Shown here piece after piece: positions 44,041 through 52,560 of a stretch of DNA of 64,000 bases (position 1 is its first letter; each line of letters opens with the position of its first letter). Source of the stretch: Streptomyces yatensis. Lineage in GTDB: Bacteria; Actinomycetota; Actinomycetes; Streptomycetales; Streptomycetaceae. The translations under genes and the position numbers were made by a program. Location: NCBI RefSeq assembly GCF_018069625.1, contig NZ_CP072941.1, positions 1,116,001 through 1,180,000 on the forward strand, given 5' to 3'. The notes beneath the pieces were generated by a model that had not been told where the DNA came from, did not search any database, and saw only the letters and a list, made by a program, of their open reading frames with translations.

Positions 44041-44056
44041 ATGATAATCATTTCCA
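44041..44056. promoter_or_regulatory. Fur/Zur-like box upstream of the binding lipoprotein
   Basis: TGATAAT-C-ATTTCCA (44042-44056) has the 7-1-7 form of actinobacterial Zur boxes and overlaps the perfect palindrome ATGAT-A-ATCAT (44041-44051). It is a rare AT-rich island in this GC-rich DNA, 51-66 bp upstream of the lipoprotein ATG and beyond the end of the acetyltransferase gene. Fur, Zur or Nur cannot be separated from sequence alone. Confidence 0.6.
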
Positions 44057-44062
44057 TAACGG

Positions 44063-44608
44063 TCATGGCACCCCGGGCCCCATCGGGACCTCGAAGTGGA
44101 TGATCCCCTGACCGCCCCCGGGTGCCTCCCGCTCATCGCAGACGACCTTCCCCAGCGACCGCCAGAACGGCTCGGCGCCCACCACCGCCGGATCGGTGTG
44201 CAGATAGACCGCGCGATAGCCACCGTCCGCCACGGCGAAGTCCAGCAGCGCGCGCACCAGCCGCCGGGCCAGCCCGTTGCGCCGGTGCTCGGCCCGCACA
44301 TAGACCCGGCGGAGCTGGGCGGTCTCCCCCGAGGGGTACCGGGCGGCCAGCCACGCCGGGTTGGGCGGATGGGCCGGGCCCCGGGAGTCGAGCGCGGCGG
44401 TCGCCACGACCGCCCCGTCGCTCTCGTCCACCGCCACCAGCAGGGTGTGGCGCGCGCCGTCCAGATACGCGGCGGCGGGATCGATGATGTCGGCGTGCCA
44501 GCGCGGCACATAGCCGGTTTTGAAGTCGCGGTAGACGGTGTCGAGCATCACGCTGCGGACGGCGTCGAGGTCATCGGGGGTCGCGGTTCTGATGCGGTAG
44601 CTGGGCAC
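44063..44608 (-). CDS. GNAT-family N-acetyltransferase
   Basis: About 181 residues of a GNAT fold. Motif A is LRRVYVRAEHRRNGLARRLV, with the acetyl-CoA loop R-R-N-G-L-A; motif B includes YLHTDPAVVGAEPFWRSLG. The beginning PSYRIRTATPDDLDAVRSV is typical of the first strand and helix, so GTG 44608 is the likely start; the frame continues upstream into Arg/Ser-rich sequence that opposes another gene and looks non-coding. The substrate is unknown. It diverges from the STAND ATPase gene over 73 bp. Confidence 0.85.
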   Translation of the reverse strand: MPSYRIRTATPDDLDAVRSVMLDTVYRDFKTGYVPRWHADIIDPAAAYLDGARHTLLVAVDESDGAVVATAALDSRGPAHPPNPAWLAARYPSGETAQLRRVYVRAEHRRNGLARRLVRALLDFAVADGGYRAVYLHTDPAVVGAEPFWRSLGKVVCDEREAPGGGQGIIHFEVPMGPGVP

Positions 44609-44681
44609 CTGCGCATCGTACGCAATAAGCCTGCGCGCCGATCGTACTGGCAGACTGGTCGCAGACCGGAGGAGGGGGCCG

Positions 44682-47096
44682 ATGGGGCGGGGACGGCCGT
44701 CGATGCAGGAGCTGATCCAGCGGCGCAGGAACGCCGGATTCGTGGGGCGGCAAAGGGAACTGCACGCGTTCCGGGACAACTTCGGGCTGCCGCCGGAGGA
44801 CGGGCGGCATCGCTTTGTCTTCCATGTGCACGGCCACGCGGGTGTGGGCAAGACCTGGCTGATGCGCCGGCTGGAAGAGACCGCCCGCCGGGAGTACGGC
44901 GCGCTCACCGCCCGCGTCGACGAGGCGGCGGGCTCCGTCCCCGAGGCGATGGCCGCGATCAGCGAGCAATTCGCCCGCCAGGGAAGGGAGTTCACGGCCC
45001 TGGACCGGCGGCTCGCCACCTATCGGCAGCGCCGCCACGAGGCGGAGTCGGTACCGGCCGAGGGCGAGCGCACCGGGCCCAGCACCGGCAGCATGGTCGC
45101 CGCGCGCGCCGGGCTCACCGGCCTCGGCCTGGTGCCCGGTGTCGGGGCGCTGGCGGGCGCCGTCGATCCGGTGCCGCTCGCCGAGGGCACCGACCGGCTG
45201 CGGGCGGCGCTCAGCTCGCGGTTCCGCGACCACAAGGACGTCCAGCTGGTGCTGGACCCGGTGGAGACGCTGACCCCGCTGCTGGTCAGGGAGTTATCGG
45301 AGACGGCAGCGGCGGTGCCGTGGCTGGTGCTGTTCTTCGACACCTACGAGCGCCTCGGCCCGCTGCTCGACCCCTGGCTGCGCACCCTGCTCACCAGCGA
45401 ACGCCTGGGCACCCTCCCCGCCAACACCGTGCTGGTGCTGGCCGGGCAGACCCGCCCGGACCCCGGCTGCTGGGGCGATCTGGCCGATGTGGTCGCGGAG
45501 CTGCCGCTGGAGCCGTTCACCGACGCGGAGGCCCGGCAGCTGCTCAGCGCCAAGGGGATCACCGACGAGCCGGTGGTGCGGGAGGTGCTGCGGCTCTCCG
45601 GCCGGCTGCCGGTGCTGGTGTCCACCCTCGCCGAGAACCCCGGAACCGGCGGCGATCTGGACGACCCCAGTGCCACCGCCGTCGACCGGTTCCTGAAGTG
45701 GGAGCGCGATCCGGTGCGCCGCTCCGCCGCCCTGGCGGGCGCGCTGCCCCGGCGGCTGAACGAGGACATCTTCAGGGCGGCGGTGGACGAGGACGGAGCC
45801 GAGCTGTTCGGCTGGCTGCGGTCGCTGCCGTTCATCGGCGACCGCAACGGGGCGGCCCGCTACCACGATGTGGTCCGCGCCCCGATGCTGCGGCTTCGGC
45901 GGACCACCTCACCACAGCGGTGGATCGCGGCGCACACCCGGCTGGCGGAGACCTTCGCCGGGTGGCGGGAGGCGGCCGCCGGGGGGCTCGACCCGCGCGA
46001 CGGGTGGCGGCTGGCCGCCTGGAGCGGACCGCGTCTGGAGGAGTGGTACCACCTGCTGTGCGCACGGCCGTCGGCGGCGCTGCCCGGGGCGCTGCGGGAC
46101 GGGATCGGCGCCTGCGACGCGGGCCCCGCGGTGGCCAGGCGCTGGGCGTCCACGCTGGTCGAGGCGGGCGAGGACGCCGACTCGGACGCGGTGCGCACCT
46201 GGGGGTGGCGTCTGGTGGAGGCGCTGGCGGACGAACGGCGGCGCGGTATCGAGGCGATGGGGTTGCTGCTGGCGCGGGCCGGGCTGGACGCCCCCGCCCG
46301 GGTCGCGGCACTCGTCGTACGGGGGTGGCACCGCCGGTCGGTCGAGGAGTTCGACGGGGCGCTGGAGGACTTCCGCCGGGCGCTCGAACTGGACCCCGGG
46401 CATGTACGCGCGCACTTCGGGCGGGCCGTGGTCCACCGGGCGACCGGGGACTTCACCGCGGCGATGGACGCGCTGGACGGCGTGGCGGCGCTGGAGCCGG
46501 GCTCGACCTGGGTTCAGCGGGAGCGCGGCGAGACCTGCCGCCGGGCGGGCCGGTACGAGGAGGCCCTGGCCCTCCTCGACCCGGTGGTGGCGGCCGATCC
46601 GGCGGACCATGTGGCCCTGGGCAGCCGCGGCCAGACCATGATGGCGCTCGGCCGGATCCAGGAGGCCCTGGCCGACTTCGACCGGGCCATCGAGTTGAAC
46701 GGCGACTACACCTGGGCGCTGGTCCGGCGGGCCCGCGTACGCAGCACCCTGGGGGACGCGGCGGGAGCGCTGGACGACCTGGACCGGGCGGAGGCGCTGG
46801 AGCCGGCCATCGCCGGAACGCTGGGCGAGCGCGGCGATATCCACCGCTTCGCGGGGCGCTACGAGGAGGCCATCGCGGAGTACGACCGGGCGCTGGCCCT
46901 CGACCCGGGCTACGCCTGGGCCCTGGGGAGCCGCGCGATGGCCAACGAGGCCCTGGGCAGACGCGCGGAGGCGCTGGCGGATCTGGACCGTGCGGTGGCG
47001 CTGAATCCCGGCTACGCCTGGGCCGTGGCGCAGCGCGAGCGTTTGCTTCTCGGCGGGGATTCACCGGAGGGCGGGCGGAACGACGGACCGGGGTGA
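44682..47096 (+). CDS. STAND-type NTPase with C-terminal TPR repeats
   Basis: 804 residues. An N-terminal AAA/NACHT-like module begins FVGRQRELHAF, with Walker A GHAGVGKT at 51-58 and a Walker B-like strand VPWLVLFFDTYERL. A helical region follows, then about seven TPR units from roughly residue 525 (GALEDFRRALELDPGHV, EALADFDRAIELNGDYTW, EAIAEYDRALALDPGYAW, EALADLDRAVALNPGYAW). STAND proteins are ligand-sensing switches in signalling or defence; no enzymatic effector domain is visible. A TTA codon (codon 205, 45294-45296) suggests bldA-dependent expression. ATG 44682 follows GGAGGAGG. Confidence 0.87.
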   Translation: MGRGRPSMQELIQRRRNAGFVGRQRELHAFRDNFGLPPEDGRHRFVFHVHGHAGVGKTWLMRRLEETARREYGALTARVDEAAGSVPEAMAAISEQFARQGREFTALDRRLATYRQRRHEAESVPAEGERTGPSTGSMVAARAGLTGLGLVPGVGALAGAVDPVPLAEGTDRLRAALSSRFRDHKDVQLVLDPVETLTPLLVRELSETAAAVPWLVLFFDTYERLGPLLDPWLRTLLTSERLGTLPANTVLVLAGQTRPDPGCWGDLADVVAELPLEPFTDAEARQLLSAKGITDEPVVREVLRLSGRLPVLVSTLAENPGTGGDLDDPSATAVDRFLKWERDPVRRSAALAGALPRRLNEDIFRAAVDEDGAELFGWLRSLPFIGDRNGAARYHDVVRAPMLRLRRTTSPQRWIAAHTRLAETFAGWREAAAGGLDPRDGWRLAAWSGPRLEEWYHLLCARPSAALPGALRDGIGACDAGPAVARRWASTLVEAGEDADSDAVRTWGWRLVEALADERRRGIEAMGLLLARAGLDAPARVAALVVRGWHRRSVEEFDGALEDFRRALELDPGHVRAHFGRAVVHRATGDFTAAMDALDGVAALEPGSTWVQRERGETCRRAGRYEEALALLDPVVAADPADHVALGSRGQTMMALGRIQEALADFDRAIELNGDYTWALVRRARVRSTLGDAAGALDDLDRAEALEPAIAGTLGERGDIHRFAGRYEEAIAEYDRALALDPGYAWALGSRAMANEALGRRAEALADLDRAVALNPGYAWAVAQRERLLLGGDSPEGGRNDGPG

Positions 47097-47140
47097 CCTC
47101 CCGGCACCCGTGCTTCCGGCTCCTCTCCCTCCGCGGCCGC

Positions 47141-47458
47141 TCACCGGCCCTGTCGTGACACGCGCCGGGTGACGCAGGCCGACACGGCGTGGCGTACGGC
47201 GCGCAGCACGGCACGGCAGCGCGAGAGATACCGGGCCGGGCGGGAGCGGCGGACCGGGCGCGGTGCGGGCGATGGGGCCGGTGCGGACGCCGCTACGGCC
47301 TCGGCCACGTCCTGAACGGTGGTGTCCACCGGCTCGGGAGCGGCCGGATCGGCCGGGGGCGGCGACGGATCGGTGGTCCTGGCCTGCGGGGTGACGGGGC
47401 GCCGGGTGGCTTCTGCGCGCATCATCGCGCGCATGGCGGCATAGACATCGATGGGCAT
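47141..47458 (-). CDS. Small Ala/Pro-rich protein of unknown function
   Basis: 105 residues: an N-terminal segment MPIDVYAAMRAMMRAEATRR, an Ala/Pro/Asp-rich middle and a basic C-terminus (RPVRRSRPARYLSRCR, then RRVSRQGR). No domain is recognised. ATG 47458 has GGAG about 8 bp upstream, and codon use is GC3-rich. It lies 111 bp after the membrane protein gene on the same strand and opposes the STAND gene. Confidence 0.55.
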   Translation of the reverse strand: MPIDVYAAMRAMMRAEATRRPVTPQARTTDPSPPPADPAAPEPVDTTVQDVAEAVAASAPAPSPAPRPVRRSRPARYLSRCRAVLRAVRHAVSACVTRRVSRQGR

Positions 47459-47569
47459 GCGGATACTCCTGCGGTCTCGGACGTCCGATGGCTGAGCGGG
47501 CAGGGCACACCGCATCCGGAATCCGCGGGGCAGCCGCGGAAACGGGATGGTGGAGGTGCCCGGGCCCGG

Positions 47570-48142
47570 TCAGCAGCGCAGGACGACGGACCGTGAGGAG
47601 AGCAGACCGGCCGGGGTGTCGCCCCCGGCGGCGAACGCGCCGCCGCCCGTCGCGGGGTCGGCGGGGCGACCGCGGACCGCGACGAGCACGAGGGGGCCGA
47701 GGGACGTCGTGAGGGAGCGATGGGCGCCGAACGAGGCGCCGTGGACCACCCGCCCGGCATGCCGCGCCGGATGCCCGGCACCGTCCCGGGCGAGGAGCTT
47801 GGCCGACGCCGAAGAGGGGGAGCGTTCGTCCTCGGTCTCCGGCGCCGACGGAACAGGCGCCGGGACGACGGGAGCACCCGCGGGGGCGGACGCGGCGAGG
47901 CCCCGGGCCGGGGCGGGAGCACCGGCGTCACCGGGCAGGGACGCGGCCGGGGCCGGGGCCGGGGCCGGAGCCGGGTTCGGAGGCCCGGCCACGCACTGGT
48001 CGGGCCCGGTGGACGGCGAGTCGCGGACGACCCCCAGGGCCAGCACGGCATGCAGCAACGTGACCGCCAGCAGCAGGAGGACGGCGGCCGCGCACGGGCC
48101 GCCGCACACCGCGGGGCGGTTCGTGTCGCGGCCGTGCACCAT
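47570..48142 (-). CDS. Single-span membrane protein of unknown function
   Basis: 190 residues: a short N-terminus with CGGPC, one hydrophobic segment (AAAVLLLLAVTLLHAVLALG), then an extended Pro/Ala-rich part (NPAPAPAPAPAASLPG) and a Gly/Ala-rich C-terminus ending LLSSRSVVLRC. It resembles short Streptomyces membrane proteins of unknown role. ATG 48142 follows GAGGGAGG. An inverted repeat lies 100-134 bp upstream. Confidence 0.6.
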   Translation of the reverse strand: MVHGRDTNRPAVCGGPCAAAVLLLLAVTLLHAVLALGVVRDSPSTGPDQCVAGPPNPAPAPAPAPAASLPGDAGAPAPARGLAASAPAGAPVVPAPVPSAPETEDERSPSSASAKLLARDGAGHPARHAGRVVHGASFGAHRSLTTSLGPLVLVAVRGRPADPATGGGAFAAGGDTPAGLLSSRSVVLRC

Positions 48143-48241
48143 GCGGCCTCCCTCGCTGATCCCCCTCAAGGGAACCCGGCACAGCGGAAGATGGCACTCC
48201 GATTACCGGGAAAAGTCCATACTTTCACCCGTGTCGGTTAT

Positions 48242-48276
48242 CTCCTCGAACGCACATATCGTCACATTTCGAGGAG
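48242..48276. promoter_or_regulatory. Inverted repeat CTCCTCGAA-N17-TTCGAGGAG
   Basis: Perfect 9-bp arms 17 bp apart, between the YjbR-like gene stop (48298) and the start of the membrane protein (48142). It could be an operator for the latter or a long-loop terminator for the former. Confidence 0.45.
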
Positions 48277-48297
48277 TTGCCGGTCGCCGTGGTGTGT

Positions 48298-48624
48298 TCA
48301 TTCGAGCAGCGTGGCCGGTGCGGCCTGCCGCCAGGAGTCCAGCAGGATGTCCCGCAGCTCATCGAGGTCCTCCAGCGCGGCGAGCCGCACCCGCACCCAG
48401 GCCGAACTCGCCTCATGGGCGGCGACCCAGAACTTCTCCGGCTCCGCCAGCACCAACTCCTTCCGCTCCTCCTTCGGACATCTGACGGCCATCGAGGTCT
48501 CGTCCTCGGGCAAGGTGGCGAACATCTTCCCGGCGACCCGGAAGGTGGGCATCGACCAGGCGATCTTCTCTGTGGTCTCCGGCAGCGACAGGGCGACGGC
48601 GCGGACATCGTCGGAGGTGGTCAT
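48298..48624 (-). CDS. MmcQ/YjbR-family protein
   Basis: 108 residues, the usual length for this small family with a double-wing DNA-binding-like fold. Recognisable segments: VRAVALSLPETTEKIAWSMP, FRVAGKMFATLPEDETSMAV, and EKFWVAAHEASSAWVRVRL. Biochemical role is not established for the family. ATG 48624 is preferred over a longer frame because MTTSDDVRAVALSLPE is the common beginning. Divergent from the PhzF-like gene. Confidence 0.82.
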   Translation of the reverse strand: MTTSDDVRAVALSLPETTEKIAWSMPTFRVAGKMFATLPEDETSMAVRCPKEERKELVLAEPEKFWVAAHEASSAWVRVRLAALEDLDELRDILLDSWRQAAPATLLE

Positions 48625-48677
48625 GGCCCGACCGTAGAACACCCCATCGACAGGCGCGCCCGTGCTTGAATGCCCAG

Positions 48678-49337
48678 GTGACGGATCTGGACGTGCTCAA
48701 GGTGTTCTGCGGGCCCTATGGCCGCGGTGGCAATGAACTCGGCGTGGTGCGGGACGGCGCCGCGGTGGCCGGCGAGGCGGAGCGGCAGCGGGTCGCCGCC
48801 CGGCTGGGGTTCAGCGAGACCGTGTTCGTGGACGATCCGGAGCGCGGCGTCGTCGACATCTACACCCCGAGCGTCCGGCTGCCCTTCGCGGGCCATCCGC
48901 TGGTGGGCACCGCCTGGCTGCTGGACCTGCCCGAGCTGCTGCCGCCCGCCGGTGAGGTCTCCGCGCGCCAGGACGGCGAGTTCACCTGGATCACCGGCCG
49001 GCCCGCCTGGGCGGCCGGGCGGCGCACCCGGCAGTACGCCTCCCCGGAGGAGGTCGAGGCGCTGCCCACCCCTCCCGAGGGCGAAGGCTGGCTGTACGCC
49101 TGGGCGTGGCAGGACGAGGCCGCGGGCCGGGTGCGGGCGCGCGCCTTTCCCCGCCGCGGGGACGGGATCGTCGAGGACGAGGCCACCGGCGCCGCCGCCC
49201 TGATTCTCTCGGGCGAGCTGGGCCGCGCCCTCAACATCACCCAGGGCGTGGGGTCGCAGATCCTCACCGGTCCCCAGCCGGACGGCTCCATCGAGATCGG
49301 TGGCCGGGTCGAGCTCGCCGAGGTCCGCTCGCTGTAG
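48678..49337 (+). CDS. PhzF-family isomerase/epimerase-like protein
   Basis: About 219 residues of a PhzF fold, shorter than typical PhzF (about 280). Family marks: FCGPYGRGGNELGVV, where the active-site Glu region lies; LGFSETVFVD; RLPFAGHPLVGTAWLL; and EDEATGAAALILSGELGR. PhzF proteins isomerise small acids; the best known acts in phenazine synthesis, but most are orphans, and no phenazine genes are here. GTG 48678 gives VTDLDVLKVF; TTG 48666 in frame is less likely. Confidence 0.82.
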   Translation: MTDLDVLKVFCGPYGRGGNELGVVRDGAAVAGEAERQRVAARLGFSETVFVDDPERGVVDIYTPSVRLPFAGHPLVGTAWLLDLPELLPPAGEVSARQDGEFTWITGRPAWAAGRRTRQYASPEEVEALPTPPEGEGWLYAWAWQDEAAGRVRARAFPRRGDGIVEDEATGAAALILSGELGRALNITQGVGSQILTGPQPDGSIEIGGRVELAEVRSL

Positions 49338-49382
49338 CCGGTCGGCCGCCCCGAGCCCCGGCGGTGGTCCGGGCGGTCGCGG

Positions 49383-50306
49383 TCAGCGCGTACGGGCGTA
49401 GTGGATCGCGATCCGCGCCCCGAGCCGCGCGTTGTTCTTGACCAGGGCGATATTGGTCCGCAGGCTCTCGCCCCCGGTCAACTCGACGATCCGGCCCAGC
49501 AGATACGGGGTCGCGTCCTTGCCGCCGATTCCCGCCTCCGCCATCTCGGCGAGGGCCTGCTCGATGATGCCGTCGATCCGCTCGGCGGGGATCTCCGCGG
49601 CCTCGGGCACCGGATTGGCGATGCTCAGCCCCGCCGTCATGCCCAGCTCCCACTGGGCGCGCATGGTGGCGGCGATCTCCTCGGGCGAGTCGACGCGCAG
49701 CGGGGAGCGGAAGCCGCTCACCCGCGAGTAGAAGGCGGGGAAGTCGTCGGTGCCGTAGGTGAGCACCGGAACGCCCAGGGTCTCCAGCTTCTCCAGGGTC
49801 AGTCCGATGTCGAGGATGCTCTTGACCCCGGCGCTGATGACGGCCACCGGGGTGGTGGCGAGCTCGGTGAGATCCGCGCTGATGTCGAAGGAGTGCTCCG
49901 CTCCCCGGTGCACTCCGCCGATGCCACCGGTGACGAAGACCCGGATCCCGGCGAGCGCGGCGAGCCGCATGGTGGACGCCACGGTGGTGGCGCCGTGGCC
50001 ACCGCGCGCGATGACATGGGCGAGGTCGCGCACGCTGACCTTGCCGACGTCCGGGCTGGTGGCGAGCAGTTCGAGGTCGGCCCGGTCCAGACCGGCGCGT
50101 GGCGTGCCGTGGAGGACGGCGATGGTGGCGGGGACCGCTCCCTCGGCGCGAATGATCTCCTCGACCTCGGTGGCCATCTCGACGTTCTGCGGATACGGCA
50201 TGCCGTGGCTGATGATCGTGGACTCCAGCGCGACCACGGGCCGGCCGTCGCGCAGGGCCTCCGCGACCTCCTCGGTGAGGCTCAGCCGGGGGTGAGGGGT
50301 GGTCAT
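49383..50306 (-). CDS. psuG: Pseudouridine-5'-phosphate glycosidase
   Basis: 307 residues. It cleaves pseudouridine 5'-phosphate into uracil and ribose 5-phosphate. Family signatures run throughout: VVALESTIISHGMPYPQN, ATIAVLHGTPRAGL, the Lys segment VGKVSVRDL, GGHGATTVASTM, FVTGGIGGVHRGAE, and LEKLETLGVPVLTYGTDDF. Its ATG overlaps the stop of the upstream kinase gene (ATGA), so the two are translationally coupled and form the two-step pseudouridine degradation pathway. Confidence 0.95.
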   Translation of the reverse strand: MTTPHPRLSLTEEVAEALRDGRPVVALESTIISHGMPYPQNVEMATEVEEIIRAEGAVPATIAVLHGTPRAGLDRADLELLATSPDVGKVSVRDLAHVIARGGHGATTVASTMRLAALAGIRVFVTGGIGGVHRGAEHSFDISADLTELATTPVAVISAGVKSILDIGLTLEKLETLGVPVLTYGTDDFPAFYSRVSGFRSPLRVDSPEEIAATMRAQWELGMTAGLSIANPVPEAAEIPAERIDGIIEQALAEMAEAGIGGKDATPYLLGRIVELTGGESLRTNIALVKNNARLGARIAIHYARTR

Positions 50307-51439
50307 GTGGTCCTCCGCAGCGGTGCGTCGAGCGCGTCCTCGATCAGACGCGGGGTCAGGTCGGCTCGTACGGTGGCGGGGGTGGCCACGGTCAGCGCGG
50401 CGGCGGCGTGGCCGTAGCGGGCGGCGTCGACCGGGTCGGCGCCACCGAGCAGGGCGTGCGCGAACGCGCCGAGCATCGCGTCGCCGGCCCCGGTGACGTC
50501 GTGTACCTCGGCCGGTGGCGCCTCCAGTGGCACCCGGCCCTCGTCGAGGGTGCTCAGCAGGGAGCCGCGCGCACCGAGCCGCACCCACACATGCCGCACG
50601 CCGTGCTCATGGAGGAGGGCCACGGCCCCGAGCAGCTCCGGGTCGTCCGCGGCGGCGTCCCCGTCGAGGTCCCGGCCGGCCAGCGCGCCCAGCTCCGCCA
50701 CGTTCGGTGTGACGGCGAAGACCGGCCGCCCGGTGGCGAACAGCGGGGCCAGAAGGGCCGCCTTGGGGACGCTCACCGGGTCGATCAGCGTCTGGACGCC
50801 GGTGGTGGCGGCGATGTCCAGGACGTACGAGAGCACCCGTGGGGAGAGGTTCCCGTCCAGCACCAGCAGACCGGCGTGGCCGATCAGCTCACGCGCGGTG
50901 TGCAGATGCTCGGGGCTCAGCGCGTCGGTGGCGGCCATGTCGGCGATGGCCACGACCAGATCGCCGTCGGCGTCCAGCACCGCCGTATAGGTGCCGGTGG
51001 GATGCGGGCCGCGGTGCACATGGTCGACGCTCACCCCGGCGGCCCGGGTCTCGCTCAGCAGCCGCTCCCCCGCCGCGTCCTGACCCACGGCGGCGATGAG
51101 ATGGGTGGGGGTGCCCAGCCGGGCGAGGTTCTCGGCGATATTGCGGCCGACCCCGCCGGGGCTGGTGTGGGACCGGCCCGGATTGCTGGTGCGATACGCG
51201 ACGGGTGCCAGGCTGCGCACCTTGATGTCCACATTGGCGCCGCCGATGACCACCACCGCGTGTTCCCGGCGCAGGATGTAACCGCGCCCCAGGATGGCGC
51301 CCTTCTTGCCCAGGTTGGAGAGATGGACGTTGACCGCGGCCCGGGTGGTCCCGAGGGCATCGGCGATGGACTGGGCCCCGGCCAGGGGGTCCCGTCGCAG
51401 CAGCGCGAGAATCTCCCGTTCCCTGCGCGTCAGCATCAT
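50303..51439 (-). CDS. psuK: Pseudouridine kinase (PfkB family) with N-terminal winged helix
   Basis: 378 residues. It phosphorylates pseudouridine for the glycosidase encoded directly after it. Residues 1-58 form a winged-helix segment (RREREILALLRRDPL, LGTTRAAVNVHLSNLGKKG), as in the YeiC/PsuK group. The rest is a PfkB kinase: VVIGGANVDIK, GGVGRNIAENLARLG, and the catalytic VTGAGDAMLGAFAHAL. The helix domain may let it regulate its own operon (inference). ATG 51439 or the adjacent ATG can start it. Confidence 0.93.
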   Translation of the reverse strand: MMLTRREREILALLRRDPLAGAQSIADALGTTRAAVNVHLSNLGKKGAILGRGYILRREHAVVVIGGANVDIKVRSLAPVAYRTSNPGRSHTSPGGVGRNIAENLARLGTPTHLIAAVGQDAAGERLLSETRAAGVSVDHVHRGPHPTGTYTAVLDADGDLVVAIADMAATDALSPEHLHTARELIGHAGLLVLDGNLSPRVLSYVLDIAATTGVQTLIDPVSVPKAALLAPLFATGRPVFAVTPNVAELGALAGRDLDGDAAADDPELLGAVALLHEHGVRHVWVRLGARGSLLSTLDEGRVPLEAPPAEVHDVTGAGDAMLGAFAHALLGGADPVDAARYGHAAAALTVATPATVRADLTPRLIEDALDAPLRRTT

Positions 51440-51524
51440 GCTCAGCAGAGTAAAGGACCCTTAGCCCGATAAACAGGCCACTGACACCCATGGGTTGGCC
51501 CAGGAGATCGTAAAAGAACGGCGG

Positions 51525-51590
51525 ATGACATCCTGGGAAGCCATGGCGCGCCGGACACTCTCGGCAGCAGCCCGGGAACCTGTCCGGTGA
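51525..51590 (+). other. 21-codon open frame just before the first ATP-grasp gene
   Basis: ATG 51525 to TGA 51590 would encode MTSWEAMARRTLSAAAREPV plus Arg, 15 bp before the ATP-grasp start. There is no strong ribosome site. It could be a leader peptide or chance; I list it because ATP-grasp ligases sometimes act on small peptides encoded next to them. Confidence 0.2.
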
Positions 51591-51605
51591 CGAGGAAGAA
51601 GGCCG

Positions 51606-52508
51606 ATGAGACTCTGCTTTCTGGTGGAGGAGCGCTATCGCCATGACGGGATGCCCCGTGAGGTGATCCGTCAGCTCTCCGCCTGGGGCCACCAGGTGGA
51701 CGTGGTCCGGCCCGGCCGTTCCCTGCTGCGGATGTCCGATGCGGTGCGGGCGGGCAGCCATGACGCCTGGGTGCTCAAGACGGTGTCCGGAGGCCCCGGG
51801 CTGACGCTGCTGGAGGCCGCGTCGGCGGTCGGGCTGACCACCGTCAACGACGCGCGCGCCATCCGCGGCGTACGGGACAAGGCGCTGGCGGCCGCCATCG
51901 GGCGCAGCCGGGGGCTGCCGTTGCCGCCCACCTACGCGGCGGCCCGGCCCGAGGCGCTGGAGGAGATACCGGAGGCCGAGTTCCCGCTGGTGGTCAAGCC
52001 CGCGGACGGCAGCTCCGGGCGGGCCGTACGGCTGGTGCCGACGCCGGACCGGCTGCGGGCGCTGCGTGCCGAACTGGCCGTGGAGGGCATGCTCATCGCC
52101 CAGCCCTATGTGCCGAATTCGGGCATCGACCTCAAGGTGTACTGCGTGGACGGGGAGTTGCACGCGACCGAGCGGAGCTCACCGCTCAGCCCCGACGGGG
52201 GCGCCCGCGGCCGTCGGGTACGGCTGTCCGCCGAAGTGGCGGCCATCGCCGCCGAGGTGGGCGCGGTCTACGGCCTCGATCTGTACGGGGTGGATGTGCT
52301 GCTGGGCCCGGACGGGCCGGTGGTCGTCGATGTGAACGACTTCCCCAGCTTCAAGGAGGTGCCGGACGCGGCGGCCCGGGTGGGGCGTGCGGTACTGGAG
52401 TTGGCGCGCAGGGGCGGCGCCCGGTCCGGGGCGGCGTTCGTCGGCGCCCTCACCGAGCCGGTGCTGGCTCCGGAGCCGGTCCCGGCCGTGGCCACGGGCC
52501 GGCTATGA
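51606..52508 (+). CDS. ATP-grasp ligase/kinase, RimK/ITPK-like (first of a pair)
   Basis: 300 residues. A pre-ATP-grasp domain (AWVLKTVSGGPG, TTVNDARAIRGVRDKALAAA) is followed by the ATP-binding lysine strand FPLVVKPADGSSGRAV, the adenine/substrate strand LIAQPYVPNSGIDLKVYCV, and the metal site VVVDVNDFPSF. The DVNDFPSF site and the preceding LYGVDVLL resemble both RimK-type carboxylate-amine ligases and inositol trisphosphate 5/6-kinase (ITPK)-like proteins; the substrate is unknown. ATG 51606 follows GAGGAAGAAGG. It is 52 bp from a second, related gene, so they probably work together. Confidence 0.83.
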   Translation: MRLCFLVEERYRHDGMPREVIRQLSAWGHQVDVVRPGRSLLRMSDAVRAGSHDAWVLKTVSGGPGLTLLEAASAVGLTTVNDARAIRGVRDKALAAAIGRSRGLPLPPTYAAARPEALEEIPEAEFPLVVKPADGSSGRAVRLVPTPDRLRALRAELAVEGMLIAQPYVPNSGIDLKVYCVDGELHATERSSPLSPDGGARGRRVRLSAEVAAIAAEVGAVYGLDLYGVDVLLGPDGPVVVDVNDFPSFKEVPDAAARVGRAVLELARRGGARSGAAFVGALTEPVLAPEPVPAVATGRL

Positions 52509-52560
52509 ACGCGGGCCGCGGCCACGGGCCGGATAGGGCCGCGACGGTGAGCGGCGGCCG

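Noticed and set aside
44609..45019. N-terminal extension of the acetyltransferase to 318 residues
   Set aside because: The extra part is Arg/Ser/Pro-rich, lies opposite the STAND ATPase coding sequence and has no GNAT features; GTG 44608 gives the normal domain start.
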